Below are positions 1-5,535 of a DNA stretch of 6,251 bases, in pieces. Source of the stretch: Pontimonas sp. (GTDB lineage Bacteria > Actinomycetota > Actinomycetes > Actinomycetales > Microbacteriaceae); contig JAFMKX010000051.1 of the NCBI GenBank assembly GCA_017852615.1, positions 1 to 6,251 on the forward strand. The letters are read 5' to 3'. Below the pieces are notes generated by a model that saw only the letters and a list, made by a program, of their open reading frames with translations, was not told the origin of the DNA and ran no database searches. The number at the start of each line of letters is the position of its first letter. Position 1 is the stretch's first letter. The position numbers were made by a program, and so were the translations under genes.

Positions 1-104
1 AGGAACTCCTCGGCCATGCCTCGCTGGGCACCACCCAGATTTATACCCATGTGAGCACCGAACGCCTCACGAGTGCGTATCAACAGGCCCACCCCAGGGC
101 CTGA
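1..104 (+). CDS. xerC: Tyrosine recombinase XerC/XerD-type, C-terminal end (5' partial)
   Basis: The frame starting at base 3 encodes the last 33 residues of a tyrosine recombinase and stops with TGA at 102-104. The peptide begins ELLGHASLGTTQIYTHVS. This carries the late catalytic His of the GHAS box (residue 5 of the fragment) and the nucleophilic Tyr of QIYTHVS (residue 14, codon 42-44), followed by the short C-terminal helix. By family knowledge, Xer recombinases resolve chromosome dimers at dif in the cytoplasm, working at the division septum with FtsK. XerC rather than XerD is suggested by the neighbouring M23-type gene, an arrangement known in Actinobacteria, but the tail alone cannot separate the paralogues. 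A phage or integron integrase is less likely because the motif wording is typical of the core Xer proteins and no mobile-element features are nearby. The 5' part lies outside the window. Confidence 0.88.
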   Translation, partial: ELLGHASLGTTQIYTHVSTERLTSAYQQAHPRA

Positions 105-117
105 AACACACGCCAGT

Positions 118-159
118 ACAGTGACTACCGGAGCACTGTTCTTACCCCGGCGCAGTGCT
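118..159. terminator. Possible convergent terminator region with two competing hairpins
   Basis: Between the stops of xerC and the M23-type gene there are two overlapping inverted repeats. ACAGTG (118-123) pairs with CACTGT (134-139) across a 10-nt loop. AGCACTG (132-138) pairs with CAGTGCT (153-159) across a 14-nt loop. They share an arm, so only one can form at a time. Neither is followed by a strong T-run, so Rho-independent termination is only a possibility. The position between two converging genes is the main support. Confidence 0.25.
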
Positions 160-688
160 ACCTCTCGCCGGGCTTCCACTGGGCCTCCCAGGGCACCAAG
201 ACGGAGCGTTGCACTATTCCCAGTTCCAAGCGCGCGGAGCGATAGTCACCTCGATCGCGAAGGCCCAGGTGCACACACAACGTCTCGCAGTGCCCTTCCT
301 GGATTTCTCCGATCAGCTCGCCCTGGATAACGCGCGTCGAGCTTGGCACCAAGGCCACTACGGGCTCAAAACTGACTAACATCCCTGCATCGGTGCGCAC
401 CGTGAGGACCCCTCGATTGACCACAAAACCGCTATAGGACACCACGCCTGAGGTGGGGGCAAAGAGATCGTGAGAGGAAGCGCGGATATCGAGCCCGCGA
501 TGACCCGCTCCCCAGGGAGTTGCCGGTGCTCGGTAATCCCGGAGAATCTCGTGCGGGCCCTGTGTTGGCCAGGTCCATGTTGCTGCCGGGGGCGGGGGAA
601 TAGTGGTGAAGGGGGATACTGCGCTGAGTGCTATCAGCGCCAAGGGCACCAGGGATTTCATCCTGGCAGTGTGGGCCTGGTTGAGCAC
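158..688 (-). CDS. Secreted M23-family peptidase-like protein, probably catalytically altered
   Basis: This 176-residue protein resembles the short actinobacterial M23 (LytM/lysostaphin-fold) proteins. It has a hydrophobic signal-like segment (about residues 10-30, MKSLVPLALIALSAV), a Pro-rich spacer (31-34), the entry motif WPTQGP (40-45), and the metal-site motif HRGLD (H63, D67). Near the end, CVHLGLR gives H140 as the third likely zinc ligand. Two catalytic His positions of classical M23 enzymes appear changed: the first His of HxH is C138, and the YxHL His seems to be E108 in SFEPV. It is therefore likely an exported cell-wall-associated protein, and hydrolase activity is doubtful. The longest start is GTG at 688, but ATG at 661 gives a cleaner signal peptide (Met-Lys then hydrophobic core) and has CACACT 6 nt upstream. 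I slightly favour 661. It converges on xerC and diverges from the ZIP gene. Confidence 0.8.
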   Translation of the reverse strand: MLNQAHTARMKSLVPLALIALSAVSPFTTIPPPPAATWTWPTQGPHEILRDYRAPATPWGAGHRGLDIRASSHDLFAPTSGVVSYSGFVVNRGVLTVRTDAGMLVSFEPVVALVPSSTRVIQGELIGEIQEGHCETLCVHLGLRDRGDYRSARLELGIVQRSVLVPWEAQWKPGER

Positions 689-698
689 CAGGTAATGG

Positions 699-739
699 TC
701 ACCAGCGCGGGTCGTGACATTTCACCAGGCTCACCACGC
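699..739. repeat. Three TCACCA-type direct repeats in a divergent promoter region
   Basis: The space between the M23-type gene and the ZIP transporter contains TCACCAGCG (699-707), TCACCAGGC (722-730) and TCACCACGC (731-739). The last two are in tandem. The first overlaps the palindrome TGGTCACCA (696-704). Position upstream of a metal transporter makes an operator conceivable, but the pattern is not a Zur or Fur box that I recognise, and short GC-rich repeats can arise by chance. Confidence 0.3.
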
Positions 740-758
740 TGGGGACAGCCCCGCTGAT

Positions 759-764
759 ATGCTC
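759..764 (+). promoter_or_regulatory. Candidate -10 box (TATGCT) for the ZIP transporter
   Basis: TATGCT matches the actinobacterial TANNNT -10 consensus and lies 8 nt before the ATG at 773, so transcription would begin at or within a few bases of the start codon. No convincing -35 is visible. The palindrome CTCGCGAG (762-769) overlaps it. The AGG at 768-770 is too close to the ATG (2 nt) to be a good Shine-Dalgarno site, which also favours a leaderless reading. Confidence 0.4.
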
Positions 765-772
765 GCGAGGCT

Positions 773-1594
773 ATGGAAAATGCTGTGCTGTTTGCCTTTC
801 TGGTCACCCTGGCCGCTGGCTTAGCCACGGCAGTAGGTGCGCTGATCGCGCTGTTCGCCCGGCACACGAACCGCAAGTTTTTGGCCGTTTCGCTGGGTTT
901 TTCTGCCGGTGTGATGATTTATGTGTCCTTTGTGGAAATCCTTCCCAAAGCCCTGTCGTATTTGACCCCCACCCACGGGGAATCATCGGCATCAGCCCTG
1001 ATGGCGGCATCGTTTCTGACGGGTCTGGCGGGGATGGCGGTGTTGTATCGACTTATTCCTGAGCTGGAGCACCCGGCTCTGGACGAGTCCCACACGACGA
1101 TCCGCTTGGACGAGGGGGCCCAGGCCCTCTACACCGACAAATTGCTTCTGCGAACGGGTGTGGGCGTGGCTTTGGCCGTGACACTGCACAATTTCCCCGA
1201 AGGGATGGCCACGTTCTTTCTCACTCTCGGAGATCCCCAAGTCGGATTATCCGTGGCTCTAGCAATTGCTATTCACAACATTCCTGAAGGAATTGCGGTG
1301 GTGATTCCGATTTATTACGCCACCAGGAACCGAGCAAGCGCTTTTGGCTTTGGGGTAATTAGTGGGTTAGCGGAGCCTATTGGCGCGATTCTTGGCTACC
1401 TGGTCTTACGTCCTTTCATGACGGATTCTCTGTTGGGCATGATTTTTGCCGGCGTCGCTGGAATCATGGTTTATATCTCGATCGATGGCCTCTTACCCGC
1501 AGCACGGCAATATGGCAGCGGCCAATTGGCCATCTATGGGCTCATCGTAGGCATGGCCGTGATGGCGGCCTCGCTGGTCCTTTTTCAGCTCTAA
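773..1594 (+). CDS. zupT: ZIP-family divalent metal transporter, ZupT-like
   Basis: This is a 273-residue polytopic membrane protein, close to the length of E. coli ZupT (257). About eight hydrophobic segments can be read: 5-28, 36-57, 73-97, 126-150, 156-182, 187-212, 219-241 and 251-272. The family's metal-site motifs are present: HNFPEG at 139-144 in the fourth segment and HNIPEG at 168-173 in the fifth, with E55 (SFVEILPKA) and the GLAEP motif (198-202) also conserved. ZIP proteins bring Zn2+, and often Fe2+, Mn2+ or Co2+, into the cytoplasm; the exact substrate cannot be read here. The loop between segments 3 and 4 (about 98-125) is short and acidic with only two His, unlike the His-rich loops of many ZIPs. 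The start ATG fits the first membrane segment. The gene stands alone, divergent from the M23-type gene and convergent with tRNA-Leu, 16 nt away. Confidence 0.93.
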   Translation: MENAVLFAFLVTLAAGLATAVGALIALFARHTNRKFLAVSLGFSAGVMIYVSFVEILPKALSYLTPTHGESSASALMAASFLTGLAGMAVLYRLIPELEHPALDESHTTIRLDEGAQALYTDKLLLRTGVGVALAVTLHNFPEGMATFFLTLGDPQVGLSVALAIAIHNIPEGIAVVIPIYYATRNRASAFGFGVISGLAEPIGAILGYLVLRPFMTDSLLGMIFAGVAGIMVYISIDGLLPAARQYGSGQLAIYGLIVGMAVMAASLVLFQL

Positions 1595-1610
1595 CGCGCT
1601 GTCATTCTTG

Positions 1611-1692
1611 TGCGGAAGGGGGGACTTGAACCCCCACGCCCGAAGGCACAGGATCCTAAATCCTGCGTGTCTGCCAATTTCACCACTCCCGC
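1611..1692 (-). tRNA. tRNA-Leu (anticodon UAG)
   Basis: An 82-nt class II tRNA folds on the minus strand. The acceptor stem pairs 5' GCGGGAG (1692-1686) with 3' CTTCCGC (1618-1612), with one G-U pair, and A is the discriminator (1611). The T arm has five G-C pairs (1619-1623 with 1631-1635) around the loop TTCAAGT. The anticodon stem CAGGA/TCCTG encloses TTTAGGA, giving anticodon UAG (1656-1658), which reads CUA and, by wobble, other CUN leucine codons. The long variable arm (about 1636-1648) containing a TTCG loop is typical of tRNA-Leu. The bases after the discriminator read CAA, so the CCA end is not encoded and must be added. It lies 38 nt downstream of the aminopeptidase gene on the same strand but also has its own candidate -10. 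Confidence 0.97.
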
Positions 1693-1702
1693 TGGCGAGA
1701 CC

Positions 1703-1708
1703 ATTCTA
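1703..1708 (-). promoter_or_regulatory. Candidate -10 box (TAGAAT) for tRNA-Leu
   Basis: On the minus strand TAGAAT lies 10 nt before the mature tRNA 5' end, a distance that would give a very short 5' leader. It matches TANNNT. The upstream AAGACC (1729-1724) keeps only the GAC core of a -35 and has a 15-nt spacer, so it is weak. The same stretch holds a 6-bp inverted repeat (AGACCA 1698-1703, TGGTCT 1723-1728) without a T-run, so I do not call a terminator between the aminopeptidase and the tRNA; readthrough is possible. Confidence 0.45.
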
Positions 1709-1730
1709 GCGAGGGTGTGAGGTGGTCTTT

Positions 1731-3191
1731 CTATCGCGCTAGCCACTTCTCGACCTCGGCCACTGTGCGGGGGATCGCAGCCGAAAGATTGATGCCACCC
1801 TCGCGGGTGACCACAATGTTGTCCTCGATGCGCACACCAATTCCGCGCCAGGGCTTTGGAACTGTTTCATCATCGGGTTGGAAATAAAGACCCGGTTCAA
1901 TGGTGAAGACCATGCCTTCTTCGAGTTCTTTATCCATATACATCTCACGCCGTGCCTGAGCGCAGTCGTGGACGTCTAACCCGAGGTGGTGGCTGGTGCC
2001 ATGAATCATGTAGCGGCGGTGATGGCTTCCCTCGGGCGCCAGAGATTGCTCCAGTGGTACCGGGAGTAATCCCCATTCGTGGGCCTTGGTGGCAATAACG
2101 GCCATCGCTGCTTCGTGGACATGCCGGAAGAGCGCCCCTGGTTTCACCACCGCAAAGGCGGCATCGGCTGCTTCTAAGACTGCTTCATAGATCATGCGTT
2201 GGTCAGGCGAGAAAGTGCCACTGACGGGAAGAGTGCGGGTGATATCTGCGGTGTAGAGCGAGTCCATCTCAATCCCGGCGTCCACCAGGAGCAAATCTCC
2301 GGCGTGAACCGGCCCGTCGTTGCGAACCCAGTGCAAGATGCAAGCGTGGGGGCCACTGGCAGCGATGGTGTCATAGCCCGTGGCGTTACCTTCGATGCGA
2401 GCTCGCTTACCAAAGATGCCCTCCACGACGCGCTCGCCTCGTTCGTGCCCGATAGCTTCGCTCACACTGTGCACGATGTCGTCAAAACCGCGGTGGGTTG
2501 CCTCGATGGCGGCGGTGAGCTGCTCGATTTCATAGGAATCTTTGACCAGGCGCATTTCGCTGATTACCTGAGCGAGAAGCTCATTGGCAGCGTCATCGTA
2601 ATGGGGCGTGGGTTCCAGTTCTCTCGCTAGCGAGGGGTCTGCTTCGGCGATGAGGGCCAGCGGCGATGCCCCCATAGTTTCCGCAGGCGGGAAATGCTGA
2701 ACGTCTTGCGTAGCAAGGCCCAAGAGTGCCTTGACGTGGGCAAGGTCAGGTCGTCGACCGGTCCAAAACTCACCTACGGCGGCGTTGGCATAAAACTCAT
2801 CACTGGTGCGGGGTGCGGGGGGTCTGGTGAATAGCACCCACTCGTGGCCTGCGGCCGAGGGTGTGCCCACCAGGACGCTCCCGGGAACACTCGCAGAGCC
2901 CCATCCCGTGAGGTAGGCAAACGCTGTGTGGGGGCGATAAGGGTAATCGGTGTCATTCGATCGCTGTTTGGGGGTGCCTGCGGGCACCACCACGGTGGTG
3001 CCGCGAAAGTGTGCACCCAGGGAATCGCGACGCTTCGCACACGCCGTGGCCACGGGGCTTAGCTGCGGGGTGGCGAGGGCATTATCACTCCACCGAGTCG
3101 AGATGAAGTCCTTAAAGGCCTCAGAAATAGGGGTGCTCGAGCGATTCTTGCCAGGCTCGTGTGCCCCTGGCGTGCTCGGCCGATCAGTCAT
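1731..3191 (-). CDS. pepP: Xaa-Pro aminopeptidase (aminopeptidase P, M24B)
   Basis: This 486-residue protein removes an N-terminal residue that precedes proline, a cytoplasmic peptide-turnover reaction needing two metal ions. An AMP_N-type domain covers about residues 45-195. The pita-bread catalytic domain follows (about 215-475). All five expected metal ligands are visible: D304 (LLVDAG), D316 (TADITRT), H401 (in HGTSHHLGLDVHD), E432 (FTIEPGLYF) and E456 (VRIEDN). The accessory histidines H287 (CILHWV), H397 and H408 match E. coli PepP H243, H350 and H361. The gap between D304 and D316 is one residue longer than in E. coli, a variant I associate with actinobacterial members. The N-terminal 20 residues are polar and probably disordered. 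ATG 3191 is preceded directly by AGAGGA with no spacing, so translation may be leaderless or use an unusually close ribosome site. It diverges from the PHP gene and is followed by tRNA-Leu. Confidence 0.95.
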   Translation of the reverse strand: MTDRPSTPGAHEPGKNRSSTPISEAFKDFISTRWSDNALATPQLSPVATACAKRRDSLGAHFRGTTVVVPAGTPKQRSNDTDYPYRPHTAFAYLTGWGSASVPGSVLVGTPSAAGHEWVLFTRPPAPRTSDEFYANAAVGEFWTGRRPDLAHVKALLGLATQDVQHFPPAETMGASPLALIAEADPSLARELEPTPHYDDAANELLAQVISEMRLVKDSYEIEQLTAAIEATHRGFDDIVHSVSEAIGHERGERVVEGIFGKRARIEGNATGYDTIAASGPHACILHWVRNDGPVHAGDLLLVDAGIEMDSLYTADITRTLPVSGTFSPDQRMIYEAVLEAADAAFAVVKPGALFRHVHEAAMAVIATKAHEWGLLPVPLEQSLAPEGSHHRRYMIHGTSHHLGLDVHDCAQARREMYMDKELEEGMVFTIEPGLYFQPDDETVPKPWRGIGVRIEDNIVVTREGGINLSAAIPRTVAEVEKWLAR

Positions 3192-3208
3192 TCCTCTAGT
3201 GTGGCATC

Positions 3209-3214
3209 TAGCAT
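3209..3214 (+). promoter_or_regulatory. Candidate -10 box (TAGCAT) for the PHP gene
   Basis: TAGCAT matches TANNNT and ends 6 nt before the GTG at 3221, placing the transcription start at or next to the start codon. Only 29 bp separate the start codons of the two divergent genes, so the upstream promoter elements must run into the aminopeptidase coding region. An in-frame TAG at 3209-3211, within the hexamer itself, rules out any earlier start for the PHP protein and so fixes the GTG. Confidence 0.5.
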
Positions 3215-3220
3215 GGGGGA

Positions 3221-4114
3221 GTGCCCGCCATCATCGACCTCCATTCCCACACCACGGCTTCTGATGGGGCGGATACGCCCTCTGAGCTGATAGCCCACGC
3301 CTATCAGGCGGGTATCAACGTTCTTGGTCTTACCGACCACGACACCACCAGCGGCTGGGATGAAGCAAGCGCTGCTCTGGGTGGCACCCACATGACGCTG
3401 ATTCGAGGAATTGAACTGAGCGCCCAGGTGATTGATGACATTCCCGGGGCCATTCCTCGTAGCGTTCACCTGCTGGGGTATTTGCCCGATCCTGAACACC
3501 CTCGTCTTGTGGAAGAGACTGTTCGTATTCGCCGCCACCGTGATGATCGACTTCGGCTGATGGTGGACAAGCTCTCGGTTGATTTCGACATCACCTGGGA
3601 CGAAGTAGCGGCTCATATCCCGCCTGGAGCAACGCCAGGGCGTCCCCATATTGCGCATATTTTGATCGAGAAGGGTTACTTTGTCGATACCACCGCTGCC
3701 TTCGCAGGCCCCCTGCGAGGCGATGGCGAATACCACGTCCCGCATTACGCCCCGCGGCTCACCACGGCAATCAGTGTGATTAGTGAGGCCGGTGGTGTCC
3801 CGATACTGGCCCACCCCTACACCGGGGAGCGCTCTGGTGCGGTGAATCATGAAGCTCCACTCGAGCAGATACTGCGCGACTATGAAGTCTTTGTCGAGGC
3901 TGGTCTTGCGGGTCTAGAAATTAACCACCGCGAAAATACCGAAGAAGGCAAACGCGTGCTCGCGCAGGTGGCCTTGGAATTTGATTTGATCGTCACCGGC
4001 TCTAGTGATTTTCACGGCACCAAAAAACCCAATCATTTGGGGGAGAACACCACAGCCGAAGACCAGCTAGAGCGCATTCTCGAGCGCGCTAGCGGATCCC
4101 TGCCACTTAGCTAG
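3221..4114 (+). CDS. PHP-domain phosphoesterase/nuclease (RNase AM / TrpH-like)
   Basis: This 297-residue protein belongs to the PHP metal-dependent phosphoesterases of the YciV/TrpH group. Members include RNase AM and 3',5'-nucleotide bisphosphate phosphatases that act on short RNA 5' ends or pAp-like nucleotides; which applies here is inference. The fold's metal ligands are all recognisable: H8 and H10 with D15 (DLHSHTTASDG), H40 (LTDHDT), E65 (GIELSA), H83 (SVHLLGY), H198 (ILAHPY), and D263 with H265 (SSDFHG). The insert between about 90 and 190 includes PGRPHIA (139-145), typical of this group. The start is GTG, fixed by an in-frame stop just upstream, and the first PHP motif begins at residue 6, leaving no leader. 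GGGGGA touches the GTG with no spacing, so a leaderless mRNA is likely. Its end overlaps the helicase end by 8 bp on the opposite strand. Confidence 0.92.
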   Translation: MPAIIDLHSHTTASDGADTPSELIAHAYQAGINVLGLTDHDTTSGWDEASAALGGTHMTLIRGIELSAQVIDDIPGAIPRSVHLLGYLPDPEHPRLVEETVRIRRHRDDRLRLMVDKLSVDFDITWDEVAAHIPPGATPGRPHIAHILIEKGYFVDTTAAFAGPLRGDGEYHVPHYAPRLTTAISVISEAGGVPILAHPYTGERSGAVNHEAPLEQILRDYEVFVEAGLAGLEINHRENTEEGKRVLAQVALEFDLIVTGSSDFHGTKKPNHLGENTTAEDQLERILERASGSLPLS

Positions 4115-5444
4115 AGGTAGTGCGGCGACGCTGACGAGTTCGTGGCCGAGCACTTGCGCTGCCCGCATCTTTGGTGTCCCGGGCGGCAGGCTTGTGGGTG
4201 GGCTGTGAGGCCCGCCTGGGCGCAGCTGAGCCAGCTCGTTTCTCCTTTGGTGCAGCGGAGCTTGCACTGAGGCGGCCTTTGGAGCCCTCAGGAATGTTGA
4301 GATCGGACATAAAGTGTGGTGAAGAAGAATACGTCTCCACCGGTTCAGGAATCCCCATCTCCAGGGCCTTGTTAATCAGGGCCCATTTGTGCAGGTCATC
4401 CCAATCCACAAAGGTCACAGCGATACCGGTTTTACCAGCACGCCCGGTGCGACCGACTCGGTGCAAATATGCCTTGTCATCTTCAGGAATGGTGTGGTTG
4501 ATCACGTGGGTGACGTCATCCACATCGATACCCCTGGCTGCCACATCGGTGGCGATGAGGACATCGATCTTGCCCGCTTTGAAACGAGCCATGGCTCGCT
4601 CCCGAGCGTCCTGGCTGAGGTCACCATGAACAGCACCTGCGACGAAACCGCGGTCGTTGAGCTCATCCATCAACCGAGCGGCAGCGCGCTTCGTGCGGGT
4701 GAAGATGACGGTTTTGCCCCGCCCTTCCGCCTGCAAAATGCGACCAATGACTTCGTCTTTATCGAGCGCGTGGGCACGATAGACGAAGTGCTTGATATTG
4801 GCCTGGGTAATGGACTCATCCGGTGAGGTAGCGCGGATGTGAATCGGCTTGTTCATAAAACGCCGTGCCAAGGTCACCACAGGTCCTGGCATGGTCGCCG
4901 AGAACAACATGGTGTGACGTTGGGCAGGAGTTTGAGAAAACAGCTTTTCCACATCGGGTAAGAAGCCAAGATCGAGCATCTTGTCTGCTTCATCGAGCAC
5001 CATGACCTTGACGCCGGCAAAAGACAGCAGACGTTGGCTGGCTAAATCAAGCAAACGCCCGGGTGTTCCCACCACGATCTGTGCCCCTGCTTTCAAGGCG
5101 TCGATTTGCCCTTCATAGGCCTTGCCGCCATAAATGGCCACGACTGACGTGGCGCGGTTACTGGTGGCTAAGACAATGTCTTCGGTCACCTGAACAGCTA
5201 GTTCGCGGGTGGGTACGACAATGAGTGCCTGGACGCCTGGTTCTGGCGTGAGCCCCAGCGCTTGGACAAGAGGTAGGCCAAAACCAAAGGTCTTACCGGT
5301 ACCTGTTTTTGCCTGACCAATGATGTCTTGGCCGGTCAAAGCGATGGGAATAGTTTGTTCCTGAATAGGAAATGGTTCGATGATGCCTTTGCTAGCAAGC
5401 GCCTCGACCATGTCGGTTTCGATACCGAGGTCGGAAAATTTCAC
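4107..5444 (-). CDS. DEAD-box ATP-dependent RNA helicase (RhlE/DeaD type)
   Basis: This 445-residue protein is a complete DEAD-box helicase that unwinds or remodels RNA with ATP, in ribosome assembly or RNA decay. Motifs in order: F3 and Q28 of the Q motif (PIQ 26-28), motif I AKTGTGKT (45-52), Ia PTREL (78-82), Ib TPGR (127-130), II DEAD (151-154), III SAT (182-184), then in the second RecA domain TRTKRAAARL (249-258), motif V ARGID (303-307) and motif VI HRVGRTGR (328-335). Residues about 386-445 form a low-complexity tail rich in Ala, Ser, Arg and Lys, likely an RNA-binding extension. The start is GTG; an in-frame TAA lies 15 nt upstream and no better start lies between. AAGGA (5461-5457) sits 12 nt before it, slightly far but the clearest ribosome site in the window. 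It diverges from the ferritin-like gene, as rhlE does in mycobacteria. Confidence 0.96.
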   Translation of the reverse strand: MKFSDLGIETDMVEALASKGIIEPFPIQEQTIPIALTGQDIIGQAKTGTGKTFGFGLPLVQALGLTPEPGVQALIVVPTRELAVQVTEDIVLATSNRATSVVAIYGGKAYEGQIDALKAGAQIVVGTPGRLLDLASQRLLSFAGVKVMVLDEADKMLDLGFLPDVEKLFSQTPAQRHTMLFSATMPGPVVTLARRFMNKPIHIRATSPDESITQANIKHFVYRAHALDKDEVIGRILQAEGRGKTVIFTRTKRAAARLMDELNDRGFVAGAVHGDLSQDARERAMARFKAGKIDVLIATDVAARGIDVDDVTHVINHTIPEDDKAYLHRVGRTGRAGKTGIAVTFVDWDDLHKWALINKALEMGIPEPVETYSSSPHFMSDLNIPEGSKGRLSASSAAPKEKRAGSAAPRRASQPTHKPAARDTKDAGSASARPRTRQRRRTTSS

Positions 5445-5475
5445 GTGTTCGTTGTGTCCTTAAATTTTTGTTTGT

Positions 5476-5481
5476 ACCCTA
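5476..5481 (-). promoter_or_regulatory. Weak candidate -10 box (TAGGGT) for the helicase gene
   Basis: On the minus strand TAGGGT fits TANNNT and would give a 5' leader of roughly 25 nt containing AAGGA. The leader is A/T-rich next to GC-rich surroundings. No -35 is visible. Unlike the forward genes, this gene appears to have a conventional leadered start. Confidence 0.25.
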
Positions 5482-5523
5482 AGCCTACCGCTGGTGATGC
5501 CCAGCGCCCTATGTCAGCGCCGA

Positions 5524-5529
5524 TACACT
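5524..5529 (+). promoter_or_regulatory. Candidate -10 box (TACACT) for the ferritin-like gene
   Basis: TACACT matches TANNNT and ends 6 nt before the ATG at 5536, the same geometry as the PHP gene. There is no Shine-Dalgarno sequence in front of the ATG (the preceding bases are TTCTTC), so a leaderless transcript is likely. Two CAGCGCC copies (5502-5508 and 5515-5521, 13 nt apart) lie just upstream; their role is unknown. Confidence 0.45.
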
Positions 5530-5535
5530 TTCTTC

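Noticed and set aside
1..104. Xer-like recombinase end next to a tRNA-containing region as sign of an integrated element
   Set aside because: The fragment reads as a core Xer protein, the tRNA is complete and over 1.5 kb away, and no attachment repeats or phage-type genes are visible.
73..379. Forward open frames overlapping the xerC end and the M23-type gene
   Set aside because: Their products are low-complexity Arg/Pro/Ser-rich and out of frame with xerC, while the opposite strand carries the M23-type motifs.
1698..1728. Inverted repeat AGACCA/TGGTCT between the aminopeptidase and tRNA-Leu as a terminator
   Set aside because: The loop is 19 nt, the stem only 6 bp and no T-run follows in the direction of transcription.
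2199..2630. 143-codon forward open frame inside the aminopeptidase gene
   Set aside because: It lies wholly antisense to the conserved M24 catalytic region, has no recognisable family or ribosome site, and is explained by GC-rich codon structure of the real gene.
3188..3850. 220-codon reverse open frame opposite the PHP gene
   Set aside because: The forward frame has every PHP metal-binding motif; the reverse frame shows no domain and is a shadow.
4171..4826. Two long forward open frames opposite the helicase
   Set aside because: Both are antisense to the helicase's intact C-terminal half with motifs V and VI, and their Arg/Ser/Ala-rich products match nothing recognisable.
5502..5521. Direct repeat CAGCGCC, two copies, as an operator
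   Set aside because: Two short GC-rich 7-mers are too likely by chance to support a regulatory claim; noted only in the promoter entry.
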